Positions 15,576 through 24,263 are shown, counted from the stretch's first letter. The stretch: 64,000 bases of DNA from Streptomyces sp. BK340 (GCF_007827595.1 NZ_VISR01000016.1:124001-188000); one strand, 5' to 3'. Numbers and translations are program-made. Notes: generated by a model from the letters alone, not told the origin.

Positions 15576-16805
15576 TTACCCCGCCACGGGCAGCGTCAGA
15601 CAGTCCCGGGCCAGAACCCGGGCGAGCGCCTCCACGACCTCGGGAGCGTAGTCCCCGGCGGTGGCCAGGCGCAGCTCCTCCAGGGCCCTGAGCGGCCCGT
15701 CGGGCCCCGCATCCCGGGCCTTCTCCTCGTAGGCGTTGACGGCCCTGACGATCCGCGCGGCGAGCGGCTGCTCCCGGCAGGGGTCGGCCTGCCGCTCCAC
15801 GACCACGGCGACGGCCGCGTCCACCCCGGTCTGCCGTACGACGGCCCCGCCGAGCAGGGCGATACGCCGCTGCTCCTCCCGGGGCAGGACGGCGGTGGCG
15901 CCGGCGGGGACGGGGTCGACCAGGCTGAGCTGGCCGATGTCGTGCATGAGGGCCGCGTACTCCAGGACGGTCAGCGCGGGTCCGGACAGGCCCAGGTCCC
16001 GGCCGACGGCCAGGCTGAGCGCGGCGACCCGGCGGGCGTGTCCCGTCGGGGTGTACCCGGCGATCTCGGTGGCCCGGGCGAGGGAGGCGATGGTCTGCCG
16101 GTAGGTGGCGCGCACGGCGGCGTAGCGGCGGACGGAGAGCTGGGCGAGCAGCAGCGGCAGGCAGAACACCGGCAGCGCCCACAGTCCGACCACGGCGACC
16201 GCGAGCGCCATCACCGCGCCGGTCGCGCAGACGGCTGATCCGATGCCGAGCAGTCCGCGCAGTTCCTCGCGCAGGAGCGGACCGAAGGGCCAGTGGGTGC
16301 GGGAGTGGGCGAGGGCCGCGGCGAGGACGGCGTCGCACAGGGCGGTGAGGACGAGCAGGGTGATGAGCAGCAACGCGTAGGCGGCGCCGTTCCAGGACTC
16401 GAACACGCCCTCGTTGTAGAGGGGCTGGAAGCAGACGGCGGCGAATCCGACGGTCAGGACGCGGCGGGCGAGGTGGTCGAGGGTCGGGGTGCGTCCGCAC
16501 CAGATGTGCGGGACGCCGCCGAGCAGGGAGGCGGCGAGGACGATGGTGACGACCTGCGGCGCGTCCTGCAGGGTCGGATGTCCCGCGTCGGCACCGAGCA
16601 GGGCGTACGACAGCGATCCGGCGGTGCCCAGCGGCGCGGCCTGCCGTACCTGGGCTCCGCTCCACCGGGTCAGCTCGCCGACGGCTATGAGCACCCCGAA
16701 GGCGAGTGCGACGCGCCGGTCCGCCAAGCCGGTCCACAGGGTGACGGCGAGGCAGACGGCGGCGGTGAGGGCGGCGCAGGCGTGGATGAGCCGGAGGGCG
16801 GTCAC
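15576..16805 (-). CDS. Membrane protein with degenerate HD domain
   Basis: 409 residues: about six hydrophobic helices in the first 200, then an HD phosphohydrolase-like domain. HARRVAALSLAVG and ALMHDIGQ supply the HD residues, but the later His-His and GYP motifs of HD-GYP c-di-GMP phosphodiesterases are missing. It may be a regulatory or inactive partner of the intact HD-GYP protein encoded immediately upstream; the genes overlap by 4 bp (GTGA), so they are translationally coupled. GTG 16805 is the start that gives this overlap and a hydrophobic N-terminus. Confidence 0.8.
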   Translation of the reverse strand: MTALRLIHACAALTAAVCLAVTLWTGLADRRVALAFGVLIAVGELTRWSGAQVRQAAPLGTAGSLSYALLGADAGHPTLQDAPQVVTIVLAASLLGGVPHIWCGRTPTLDHLARRVLTVGFAAVCFQPLYNEGVFESWNGAAYALLLITLLVLTALCDAVLAAALAHSRTHWPFGPLLREELRGLLGIGSAVCATGAVMALAVAVVGLWALPVFCLPLLLAQLSVRRYAAVRATYRQTIASLARATEIAGYTPTGHARRVAALSLAVGRDLGLSGPALTVLEYAALMHDIGQLSLVDPVPAGATAVLPREEQRRIALLGGAVVRQTGVDAAVAVVVERQADPCREQPLAARIVRAVNAYEEKARDAGPDGPLRALEELRLATAGDYAPEVVEALARVLARDCLTLPVAG

Positions 16806-18145
16806 CGCGACGCCCCGCTGGGACTGCCGGCGACCGGTTGCCGCTCCGGTATCCGCTCTGCCGTCTCGTCGGCCGTGACGGCCGGATGCCAGCCGTGGCG
16901 GTCGAGGGCCCGGGCGAGCGCCGTGACCATGCGCGGGTCGAACTGGGTTCCCGCGCACCGCTCCAGCTCGGTGACGGCCACCTCGACCGGGCGGGCCCTG
17001 CTGTAGCAGCGGGTGGAGGTCATCGCGTCGAAGGCGTCCGCGACGGCCACCACGCGGGCGCACTCGGGGATCTGAGCGCCCACCAGTCCGTAGGGGTAGC
17101 CGCTGCCGTCGAGCCGTTCGTGGTGGTGCAGGATCGCGGCGCGGGCCTCGCCGAGGAAGGAGATCCCGCGGACCATCTCATGGCCGTACTCGGGGTGCAG
17201 CTCGATGATCCGCCGTTCCTCGGGGGTCAGCGGGCCGTCCTTGCGCAGCAGCCGGGTGGGGACGCCGAGCTTGCCGACGTCGTGCAGGATGCCGGCGAAA
17301 CGCAGCACCTCGACGCGTTCGTCGTCCATGCCGAGCTCGCGGGCGATCATCACCGAGGCCTGGCCGACCCGTTCGCTGTGGCCGCGGGTGTAACCGTCCT
17401 TGAGGTCGACGGCCTGCACCAGGGCGCGGATGGTCGCCTGGTGGGCGGCACGTTCCCGGTGGTACTGGGCGAAGACCCAGCAGGAGACGCACATCGGCAG
17501 CAGCACGAGCAGTGCGGCGACGGGCCCGTACCGGCTGCGCCACAGCACGGCCATCATCAGCCCGGCGAGTCCGTGCACGGCGACCGGCGCGAGGGAGCGG
17601 GACAGCAGCCCGCGCCAGGCCCGGCGCAGGGGCACCCCGCCCCACTGCCGCAACGGCGTGGGCGGTACCCCCACGCCCGCCGCGAGGAGGCCGCCGTCGA
17701 GCGCGGCCAGCACCAGGCAGAAGGCGAGGACGGCCGCCCCGGCGGGCCCGAGCGCATGGGGGAAGTCGCAGGCCACGACGGTGTCCCGGCCGCCGAGCGC
17801 CCCGTGCACCCGGGCCGCGCCCCACACGGCGAGGGAAGGCTGCGCGGCCCGCCACATGCGGCGCAGCCCCACGGGCCGCTCCTCCACACGGGCGAGCAGG
17901 GCGGCCGGCACCGGCACCAGGGCGGCGGCGGCCGGGGGCAGCAGGAACGCCCCGGCGAGCAGAACGGGGTAGAAGGTACCGCCCAGGCGGCGCCGTGCGG
18001 CGTGCTCGCAGGCCGCGTACAGGGCGGTGAGCAGGGCGAGCACCCACCAGGGCGTGCGGGTGACCGGCAGGGGAAGAACACAGACCACGGCCAGCAGGGC
18101 GACGCAGACCACATAGGCCCGTGCCCTCGCTGGAACCGCCTCCAT
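16802..18145 (-). CDS. Membrane-anchored HD-GYP domain protein
   Basis: 447-residue protein with six to seven membrane helices (residues about 10-235) and a cytoplasmic C-terminal HD-GYP domain. The motifs are complete: HSERVG, ILHDVGK, HPEYGHEM, HHHERLDGSGYP. HD-GYP enzymes hydrolyse cyclic di-GMP (or related dinucleotides), a developmental signal in Streptomyces. It is the first gene of a two-gene operon with a degenerate paralogue, downstream of rsrA. Activity and membrane placement are inferred from motifs. Confidence 0.88.
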   Translation of the reverse strand: MEAVPARARAYVVCVALLAVVCVLPLPVTRTPWWVLALLTALYAACEHAARRRLGGTFYPVLLAGAFLLPPAAAALVPVPAALLARVEERPVGLRRMWRAAQPSLAVWGAARVHGALGGRDTVVACDFPHALGPAGAAVLAFCLVLAALDGGLLAAGVGVPPTPLRQWGGVPLRRAWRGLLSRSLAPVAVHGLAGLMMAVLWRSRYGPVAALLVLLPMCVSCWVFAQYHRERAAHQATIRALVQAVDLKDGYTRGHSERVGQASVMIARELGMDDERVEVLRFAGILHDVGKLGVPTRLLRKDGPLTPEERRIIELHPEYGHEMVRGISFLGEARAAILHHHERLDGSGYPYGLVGAQIPECARVVAVADAFDAMTSTRCYSRARPVEVAVTELERCAGTQFDPRMVTALARALDRHGWHPAVTADETAERIPERQPVAGSPSGASR

Positions 18146-18254
18146 GACGCCCCTCCCCCGACCGTGCCTGTCCGGGCTCGGAGCCTAGGGCGGGAATCGG
18201 GGGGTCCGGGGGCTCATGACCCGAGGATTAGCACATTCGGGTGATGGCCGGTCC

Positions 18255-18557
18255 TCAGCTCTCCTGAGGCGTGACGGTCACGTCGTGCTCGGGGACGGTC
18301 TGCCCGGAGCGGATCAGGTCGATCCGCCCCATGACCTTGGCGCGCAGGTCGGCCGGCACGTCGTCGTGGCCGCAGCAGCGCTTGACCAGCTTCTTCACGG
18401 CCTGCTCCAGGCCGTACTTCTCCAGGCACGGAGAGCATTCCTCGAAGTGGTGCTGGAACTTGTCGCGATCGACGTCCGGCATCTCGCTGTCGAGGAACTC
18501 GTACAGGTGGTCGAGGACCTCACTGCAGTCCGTCTCGTGCGGATCTCCGCAGCTCAT
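18255..18557 (-). CDS. rsrA: Redox-sensing zinc anti-sigma factor RsrA
   Basis: Binds and inhibits SigR; under thiol oxidation it forms disulfides, loses zinc and releases SigR. It is 100 residues long, with the ZAS motif HHFEECSPC; C11, H37, C41 and C44, the key zinc and redox residues, are all present, as are C3, C61 and C62. The position equivalent to C31 of S. coelicolor RsrA is Arg here. Its ATG overlaps the sigR stop by 4 bp, giving coupled synthesis of sigma and anti-sigma. Confidence 0.96.
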   Translation of the reverse strand: MSCGDPHETDCSEVLDHLYEFLDSEMPDVDRDKFQHHFEECSPCLEKYGLEQAVKKLVKRCCGHDDVPADLRAKVMGRIDLIRSGQTVPEHDVTVTPQES

Positions 18558-19237
18558 GAGCCCGAACCTTTCGCTTCGTTCGACTCTCCGGCGCCCGCCG
18601 GGACCAGCCCGCGGTCACGGGCGTAGTCCTCGAGCATGCCGCGCAGTTGACGGCGGCCGCGGTGCAGCCGGGACATCACCGTACCGATGGGTGTCCCCAT
18701 GATGTCCGCGATCTCCTTGTACGCAAAGCCCTCGACATCCGCGAGATAGACGGCGATGCGGAACTCCTCGGGGATCGCCTGCAGCGCTTCCTTCACGTCC
18801 GAGTCGGGCAGGTGATCGAGCGCCTGCGACTCGGCGGAGCGCAGACCCGTCGACATGTGCGACTCGGCACGGGCGAGCTGCCAGTCCTCGATCTCCTCGG
18901 CCGCACTGCGCTGAGGCTCGCGCTGCTTCTTGCGGTACGAGTTGATGAAGGTGTTCGTGAGGATCCGGTACAGCCACGCCTTGAGGTTGGTGCCCTCGCG
19001 GAACTGGTGGAAGGACGCGTACGCCTTGGCGTACGTCTCCTGCACCAGATCCTCGGCGTCCGCCGGGTTGCGCGTCATGCGCAGCGCGGCCGAGTACATC
19101 TGGTCGAGGAATTCGAGCGCGTCCCGCTCGAAGCGCGCACTGCGCTCGGCGGTCGTCTCCGCGCTGTCGCCCCGGCCCTCGGGCAGCTCCGCCTGGCCGT
19201 TGTCGGTCCCTGCGTCGGTCCCAGTGACCGGACCCAC
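18554..19237 (-). CDS. sigR: Thiol-oxidative-stress ECF sigma factor SigR
   Basis: ECF sigma factor that turns on thioredoxins, mycothiol genes and other disulfide-stress functions from promoters of the type GGAAT-N18/19-GTT. The form from GTG 19237 is 227 residues, the same length as S. coelicolor SigR. Region 2 (DLVQETYAKAYASF to LTNTFINSYRKK) and region 4 (IPEEFRIAVYLADVEGFAYK, IGTVMSRLHRGRRQL) are intact. The reading frame stays open upstream, and an ATG at 19453 with a good ribosome-binding site would add 72 residues, matching the known unstable longer isoform. Coupled to rsrA. Confidence 0.96.
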   Translation of the reverse strand: MGPVTGTDAGTDNGQAELPEGRGDSAETTAERSARFERDALEFLDQMYSAALRMTRNPADAEDLVQETYAKAYASFHQFREGTNLKAWLYRILTNTFINSYRKKQREPQRSAAEEIEDWQLARAESHMSTGLRSAESQALDHLPDSDVKEALQAIPEEFRIAVYLADVEGFAYKEIADIMGTPIGTVMSRLHRGRRQLRGMLEDYARDRGLVPAGAGESNEAKGSGS

Positions 19238-19453
19238 CTCCTCAAGATCCCGGGCAGGACCGAAACCGATCCCACTCGTTTCGGAGGATAGAACACGACC
19301 CGTGCCTGCCGCCGCTCGAATAGGAGCGGCCTTGGCCGCGTGCAGCACCGTCCAGTCCAGGTCAGTGCGGCTGCTGCGGCTCGGATCGGACTCTGCCGGG
19401 CGAAGCCCGTCCACGGGGTGGTGGGCGACGGGCGGGCAGATGGTCGAACCCAT
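19238..19453 (-). other. sigR: In-frame N-terminal extension of SigR (long isoform)
   Basis: The sigR frame continues upstream of GTG 19237 without a stop to ATG 19453, which is preceded by GGAGAGGAAG. In S. coelicolor the SigR-dependent promoter gives a longer, unstable isoform (published extension 55 residues); here the best-supported start would give 72 extra residues. Confidence 0.6.
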
Positions 19454-19511
19454 GCGGCGGACTTCCTCTCCACGACGTCGGTGCCGGTGCTTCAGCACTC
19501 CTGTCCGCCAC

Positions 19512-19537
19512 AACAGCACTCCACCGTGCGGCATTCC
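19512..19537 (-). promoter_or_regulatory. SigR-dependent promoter of sigR
   Basis: On the minus strand GGAAT (19537-19533), an 18-nt spacer and GTT (19514-19512) match the SigR consensus exactly. It lies right after the stop of the upstream hydrolase gene and 59 bp before ATG 19453. This is the expected autoregulatory promoter that makes the long isoform. Confidence 0.88.
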
Positions 19538-19543
19538 CGGGGG

Positions 19544-20170
19544 TCAGCCGAGTGACGCGGCCCACTCCACGACACCGCCGGTGACGATCTCCAGCGCCCG
19601 CTCCTGGGTGATCTCGGCGCGCTTCGGCACGGCGAAACCGTGATCGCCGTACGGCACCTCGACCAGCCCGAAGGACCCCTCGGGAAACTCGTCCGGCCTG
19701 CCGAAGGGATCGTTTCCGCCCTGGACGACGAGCGTGGGCACCCCGGCGCCGAGCAGCTCGTCGGCACGGGAGCGCTCCGGCCTGCCCGGCGGGTGCAGCG
19801 GGAAGCTCAGCGCGAGCACGGCGTGCGCGCCCAGCTCCGTCGCGGTGCGGCAGGCGACCCGGGCGCCCGCGCTGCGGCCGCCGGAGATCACCGGCAGCGC
19901 CATCCCGGCCAGCGCGGGCCAGATGCCACGCCAGCCGGTGTCCAGGGTCTTCGGAGCGGGCGCGACCTTCCTGCCCGCGACCCGCCAGGGCTGCTCGACG
20001 AGGGCCACGGTCACGCCGTGTCCCGGGAGCACCTGGGCGAGCGCCCGCAGGTCCCGCGCCTCGATGCCGCCGCCGGCCCCGTGGCTCACGGCCAGCACCA
20101 GCCGCGCCTTCTTCGCCCGGTGCCAGGTGATGCGGGCGGTCCCGGCGTCGGTCTCGACAATCTCGATCAC
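19544..20170 (-). CDS. Alpha/beta-hydrolase (KAT/dienelactone-hydrolase-like)
   Basis: 208-residue alpha/beta-hydrolase. The nucleophile elbow GGRSAG contains the Ser, GGNDPFGRP supplies the acidic residue and GDHGFAV the His, in the usual order. An early SHGAGGG gives the oxyanion loop. The start is the GTG at 20170, 9 bp after the SRAP gene's stop, so the two are probably co-transcribed. The gene ends just before the SigR promoter of sigR. Substrate unknown. Confidence 0.85.
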   Translation of the reverse strand: MIEIVETDAGTARITWHRAKKARLVLAVSHGAGGGIEARDLRALAQVLPGHGVTVALVEQPWRVAGRKVAPAPKTLDTGWRGIWPALAGMALPVISGGRSAGARVACRTATELGAHAVLALSFPLHPPGRPERSRADELLGAGVPTLVVQGGNDPFGRPDEFPEGSFGLVEVPYGDHGFAVPKRAEITQERALEIVTGGVVEWAASLG

Positions 20171-20179
20171 ACCAGAAGG

Positions 20180-20995
20180 CTAGAAGAGGGTGCTCACTTC
20201 CGGCGCCTCCAGCTCCTTCAGCAGCTCCGGGCCGTTGTTGCGGACGTTGCTGACGGCCGTGGCGACCGGGTAGGCGCGCATCAGGCCGGCCGGCGGCGGG
20301 GCGAGCAGCTCGCGGACGTCGTCCGGGTCGGTGCGGGCGGGGTCCAGCCAGGCGTCCCAGCGGTCCGGGGTGAGCATCAGCGGCATCCGGGGGTGGATCT
20401 CGGCGAGGGTGTGCGGGCCCTCGGCGGGGGCGACGGCCAGCGGGGTGTGCTCCGCCTCCGTGGTGATCACCGAGCAGGTGACCCACCAGGCCTGCGGGTG
20501 GTCGTCGGGCAGGGTCCGGTCCCGCCAGAACTCGTACAGCCCGGCCATCGCGAACACCGAGCCGTCGGCGGGCAGCACGAAGTACGGCTGCTTGCGGGGC
20601 CGCTTCTTCTTCCCCTCGACCTCCAGCTCCCGCTCGTCCTTGCCGGTGACCCACTCGTAGTAGCCGTCGGCGGGCAGGATGCAGCGCCGGGTGGCGAAGG
20701 CGCGGCGGTAGGCCGGCTTCTCGTGCACGGTCTCCGCGCGCGCGTTGATCATCCGGGCGCCGCCCTCGGGCGTCTTGGCCCAGGAGGGCACGAGTCCCCA
20801 CTTGAGCCTGCGCAGCTGCCGAACCGGCCGGGGCTCGGACGCGTCTTTGAGAGGACGGTCCAGGACCGCGTAGACCTCCTTGGTCGGAGCCACGTTGTAG
20901 TCCGGCTCCAGGGTCTCCTCGGGCTCCCACTTCTCGATCTCGAAGACTCCTGCGAGATCCTCGGGCCTACGACTGGATGCATACCGTCCGCACAT
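20180..20995 (-). CDS. SOS-response-associated peptidase-family protein (HMCES/YedK type)
   Basis: 271-residue SRAP protein. Family members use Cys2 to form a covalent thiazolidine cross-link to abasic sites in single-stranded DNA, protecting them during replication. ATG 20995 gives the mandatory MCGRY N-terminus with Cys2. NVAPT, INARAET, and the GYYEW and HPRMP segments complete the active site. The protein is somewhat longer than E. coli YedK because of a Lys/Arg-rich insertion (GKKKRPRKQ). It is divergent from an M50 peptidase gene, with an intergenic repeat between them. Confidence 0.93.
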   Translation of the reverse strand: MCGRYASSRRPEDLAGVFEIEKWEPEETLEPDYNVAPTKEVYAVLDRPLKDASEPRPVRQLRRLKWGLVPSWAKTPEGGARMINARAETVHEKPAYRRAFATRRCILPADGYYEWVTGKDERELEVEGKKKRPRKQPYFVLPADGSVFAMAGLYEFWRDRTLPDDHPQAWWVTCSVITTEAEHTPLAVAPAEGPHTLAEIHPRMPLMLTPDRWDAWLDPARTDPDDVRELLAPPPAGLMRAYPVATAVSNVRNNGPELLKELEAPEVSTLF

Positions 20996-21012
20996 ACGTG
21001 CCACACTGCCAG

Positions 21013-21063
21013 GCCCGCCCGTCACCCGGCCACCACCCCTCAACGACGGCGCTTCGCGCCGAC
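21013..21063 (+). repeat. Intergenic repeat element, copy 2
   Basis: Second copy of the 51-bp element found at 9791-9841, about 45 of 51 bases identical, here between the divergent SRAP and M50 genes. The GGCGC-ttc-GCGCC hairpin is conserved with a change only in the loop, as in a mobile or palindromic intergenic repeat. Confidence 0.7.
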
Positions 21064-21099
21064 CCCTACTGACTCGACCACAGGGAGCCACTCGGACAC

Positions 21100-21822
21100 A
21101 TGGACAGCCTCGCCGCCACCGCGCTGCCCGACCTCTGGGACCGGCTCACCGGCGCCCAGCCCGACCCCGATCTGTGGGTGGTGCTCGCCACCCTCGTCGC
21201 CGCCCTCGCCGCCGTCGTCCCGCACTCCCTGTGGCGGCTCTCGCGCAATGCCGTCACCATCGCGCACGAGGGCGGCCACGGACTGGTGGCCCTGCTCACG
21301 GGCCGGCAGCTCACGGGCATACGCCTGCACTCCGACACCAGCGGCCTCACGGTCAGCCGCGGCAAGCCGTACGGCCTCGGCATGATCCTCACGGCGGCCG
21401 CGGGCTACACGGCCCCCTCGCTGCTGGGCCTCGGCGGCGCCGCGCTCCTGGCCGCGGGCCACATCACACTGCTGCTGTGGGCGGCGACCGCGCTGCTCGT
21501 GGTGATGCTGGTGATGATCCGCAACGCGTACGGGGTCCTGACCGTGGTCCTCACCGGGGGCGCCTTCCTGCTGGTGTCCTGGCTGGCGGGACCGCAGGTG
21601 CAGGCGGCGTTCGCGTACGCGGTGGTGTGGTTCCTGCTCTTCGGGGGCGTACGACCGCCCTTCGAGCTGCAGGCCAAGCGGGCGCGGGGAGGCGCGGGGG
21701 ACTCGGACGCGGACCAGCTGTCGCGGCTGACGCACGTACCGGCGGGGCTGTGGCTGTTCCTGTTCCACGCGGTGTCGCTGTGTTCGCTCATCGGTGGGGG
21801 CCGCTGGCTGCTGGAAGGTTGA
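21100..21822 (+). CDS. M50-family membrane metallopeptidase
   Basis: 240-residue integral membrane protein with about six helices. AHEGGHGL provides the HExxH zinc site in the first half, as in M50B-like peptidases. A site-2-protease role in cutting membrane-bound regulators is possible, but no PDZ domain is present and the substrate is unknown. The stop is 28 bp before the aroA start on the same strand. Confidence 0.85.
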   Translation: MDSLAATALPDLWDRLTGAQPDPDLWVVLATLVAALAAVVPHSLWRLSRNAVTIAHEGGHGLVALLTGRQLTGIRLHSDTSGLTVSRGKPYGLGMILTAAAGYTAPSLLGLGGAALLAAGHITLLLWAATALLVVMLVMIRNAYGVLTVVLTGGAFLLVSWLAGPQVQAAFAYAVVWFLLFGGVRPPFELQAKRARGGAGDSDADQLSRLTHVPAGLWLFLFHAVSLCSLIGGGRWLLEG

Positions 21823-21836
21823 CGCCGGGCCCTCCT

Positions 21837-21842
21837 TATAAA
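21837..21842 (+). promoter_or_regulatory. Possible -10 box for a leaderless aroA transcript
   Basis: TATAAA ends 8 bp before the aroA ATG, and no ribosome-binding site precedes that ATG. This is the usual arrangement of Streptomyces leaderless genes. No clear -35 is seen at the right distance (TTGACG at 21819 is only 12 bp away). Confidence 0.4.
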
Positions 21843-21850
21843 GTGGCCCC

Positions 21851-23191
21851 ATGGCCCCGAACACCGCCCACCCCGCCCTCTGGCCCGCCCCGCACGCGAG
21901 CGGAGCCGTCGACGCGACGGTCCACGTGCCCGGGTCCAAGTCGGTCACCAACCGCGCCCTCGTGCTCGCCGCCCTGGCCTCCGAGCCCGGCTGGCTGCGC
22001 CGCCCGCTGCGCTCCCGCGACACGCTGCTGATGGCCGGTGCCCTGCGGGCCATGGGCGTGGAGATCGAGGAGACCGTGTCGTCCAGCTCCTCCGTCGCGG
22101 GGGGCCCGGACGGCTCCGGTGAGGCCTGGCGGGTGCTGCCCACGGGCCTGCGCGGTCCGGCCACCGTCGACGTCGGCAACGCCGGCACGGTGATGCGCTT
22201 CCTGCCGCCGGTGGCCGCGCTGGCCGACGGTCCCATCCGGTTCGACGGGGACCCGCGGTCGTACGAGCGCCCGCTGAACGGTGTGATCGACGCGCTGCGC
22301 GTGCTCGGCGCCCGGATCGACGACGACGGCCGGGGCGCGCTGCCGCTGACCGTGCACGGCAGCGGGGCGCTGGACGGCGGCCCGGTGTCGATCGACGCCT
22401 CCTCGTCCTCCCAGTTCGTCTCGGCGCTGCTGCTGTCCGGCCCGCGTTTCAACCAGGGTGTCGAGGTCCGCCACACCGGCACGTCCCTGCCCTCCATGCC
22501 GCACATCCGGATGACCGTGGACATGCTGCGCGCGGTCGGCGCCCAGGTGGACACCCCGGAGTCGGGCGGCGAGCCGAACGTGTGGCGGGTGACGCCGGGC
22601 GCTCTGCTCGGCCGGGACCTGACGATCGAGCCGGACCTGTCGAACGCCCAGCCGTTCCTGGCGGCGGCCCTGGTCACCGGCGGCAAGGTGCTGATCCCGG
22701 ACTGGCCGGCCCGCACCACCCAGCCGGGTGACCGGCTGCGGGAGATCTTCACCGAGATGGGCGGTTCCTGCGAGCTGACCGAGTACGGGCTGGAGTTCAC
22801 CGGCTCGGGCGCCGTCCACGGCATCGACGTCGATCTGGGCGACGTGGGCGAGCTGACCCCGGGCATCGCGGCGGTCGCGGCCCTCGCGGACTCGCCCTCC
22901 ACACTCCGTGGCGTGGCCCACCTGCGGCTGCACGAGACGGACCGGCTGGCCGCGCTCACCAAGGAGATCAACGAACTCGGCGGCGACGTCACCGAGACGG
23001 CCGACGGCCTGCACATCCGCCCGCGCCCGCTGCACGGCGGCACCTTCCACACCTACGAGGACCACCGCATGGCAACGGCCGGTGCGATCATCGGCCTGGC
23101 GGTCGAGGGCGTGCAGATCGAGAACGTGGCGACGACGGCGAAGACCCTGCCGGACTTCCCCGACATGTGGGCCGGAATGCTCGGGAACTGA
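21851..23191 (+). CDS. aroA: 3-Phosphoshikimate 1-carboxyvinyltransferase (EPSP synthase)
   Basis: Sixth step of the shikimate pathway: transfers the enolpyruvyl group of PEP to shikimate-3-phosphate. It has 446 residues, normal for the family. PGSKSVTNRAL near the N-terminus binds both substrates, GNAGTVMRFLPP is the glyphosate/PEP loop, and LRLHETDRLAAL and YEDHRMATAGA are the second-half signatures. rsgA follows after 17 bp, so they may be co-transcribed. Confidence 0.96.
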   Translation: MAPNTAHPALWPAPHASGAVDATVHVPGSKSVTNRALVLAALASEPGWLRRPLRSRDTLLMAGALRAMGVEIEETVSSSSSVAGGPDGSGEAWRVLPTGLRGPATVDVGNAGTVMRFLPPVAALADGPIRFDGDPRSYERPLNGVIDALRVLGARIDDDGRGALPLTVHGSGALDGGPVSIDASSSSQFVSALLLSGPRFNQGVEVRHTGTSLPSMPHIRMTVDMLRAVGAQVDTPESGGEPNVWRVTPGALLGRDLTIEPDLSNAQPFLAAALVTGGKVLIPDWPARTTQPGDRLREIFTEMGGSCELTEYGLEFTGSGAVHGIDVDLGDVGELTPGIAAVAALADSPSTLRGVAHLRLHETDRLAALTKEINELGGDVTETADGLHIRPRPLHGGTFHTYEDHRMATAGAIIGLAVEGVQIENVATTAKTLPDFPDMWAGMLGN

Positions 23192-23207
23192 CGGGCGGAC
23201 TGGAACC

Positions 23208-24218
23208 ATGCGCCGCTACGGCAAGCACACCGACGAGGACGACATCCGCAGCCGCCCCAACCGCAAGGGCAACCGGCCGCGCACGAACATCCGGCCCAAG
23301 CACGAGGACGCGGCCGAGGGCATGGTCCTCACCGTCGACCGGGGCCGGCTGACCTGCCTGGTCGAAGACCGCCCGGTCATGGCCATGAAGGCCCGCGAAC
23401 TGGGCCGCAAGGCGGCCGTGGTGGGCGACCGGGTGGCCCTGGTCGGCGACCTGTCCGGCAAGAAGGACACGCTCGCGCGGATCGTGCGCATCGAGGAGCG
23501 CAGCTCGCTGCTGCGTCGTACGGCCGATGACGACGACCCCTTCGAGCGGGTGGTCGTCGCCAACGCGGACCAGCTGGCCATCGTCACGGCCCTGGCGGAC
23601 CCGGAGCCCCGCCCCCGGCTGATCGACCGCTGTCTGGTCGCGGCCTACGACGGCGGTCTGGAACCGCTGCTGGTGATGACCAAGTCGGACCTGGCCCCGC
23701 CGGACAAGCTGCTGGAACTGTACGGCGCCCTCGACATCCCCTACATCGTCACCAGCCGCGAGGAGCTGGAGAACGGCGGTGCCGCGGACCAGGTGCGCGA
23801 GCACCTGAACGGCAAGATCACCGCCTTCGTGGGCCACTCGGGCGTCGGTAAGACGACCCTGGTCAACGCGCTGGTCCCGGAGGACCGCCGCCGTACGACG
23901 GGGCACGTCAACGCGGTGACCGGCCGCGGCCGGCACACCACCACCTCGGCGCTGGCACTGCCGCTGAACAGCGCGGACGGCTGGGTCATCGACACCCCGG
24001 GCGTGCGTTCCTTCGGTCTCGCGCACATCAACCCGTACCGGGTGATCCACGCCTTCCCGGACCTGGTACCGGGCACCGAGGGCTGCCCGCGCGCGTGCAG
24101 CCACGACGAACCGGACTGCGCGCTGGACGCGTGGGTCGAGGAGGGTCACGCGGACCCGGCGCGGCTGTTCTCCCTGCGCCGGCTGCTGGCGACGCGGGAG
24201 CGTCGGGAAGGCGACTGA
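23208..24218 (+). CDS. rsgA: Ribosome small-subunit GTPase RsgA
   Basis: Circularly permuted GTPase that helps late 30S subunit maturation. It has 336 residues. An OB-fold comes first (about 35-110), then the permuted GTPase motifs: TKSD (G4), GHSGVGKTTLVN (G1), and DTPGVRSFG (G3). The zinc-binding tail has Cys and His residues in EGCPRACSHDEPDC. ATG 23208 gives MRRYGKHTDEDD; the longer in-frame extension overlaps aroA and is not plausible. Confidence 0.95.
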   Translation: MRRYGKHTDEDDIRSRPNRKGNRPRTNIRPKHEDAAEGMVLTVDRGRLTCLVEDRPVMAMKARELGRKAAVVGDRVALVGDLSGKKDTLARIVRIEERSSLLRRTADDDDPFERVVVANADQLAIVTALADPEPRPRLIDRCLVAAYDGGLEPLLVMTKSDLAPPDKLLELYGALDIPYIVTSREELENGGAADQVREHLNGKITAFVGHSGVGKTTLVNALVPEDRRRTTGHVNAVTGRGRHTTTSALALPLNSADGWVIDTPGVRSFGLAHINPYRVIHAFPDLVPGTEGCPRACSHDEPDCALDAWVEEGHADPARLFSLRRLLATRERREGD

Positions 24219-24257
24219 GCATCGCACTTGTTTGCCGGGGTCCCTGGACGGTAAGTG

Positions 24258-24263
24258 CATAAT
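24258..24263 (+). promoter_or_regulatory. Possible -10 box upstream of SMR gene
   Basis: CATAAT lies 40 bp before the SMR start, in a short AT-richer patch. The matching -35 (TTGCCG at 24232) is at a long 20-bp spacing. Weak support. Confidence 0.3.
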
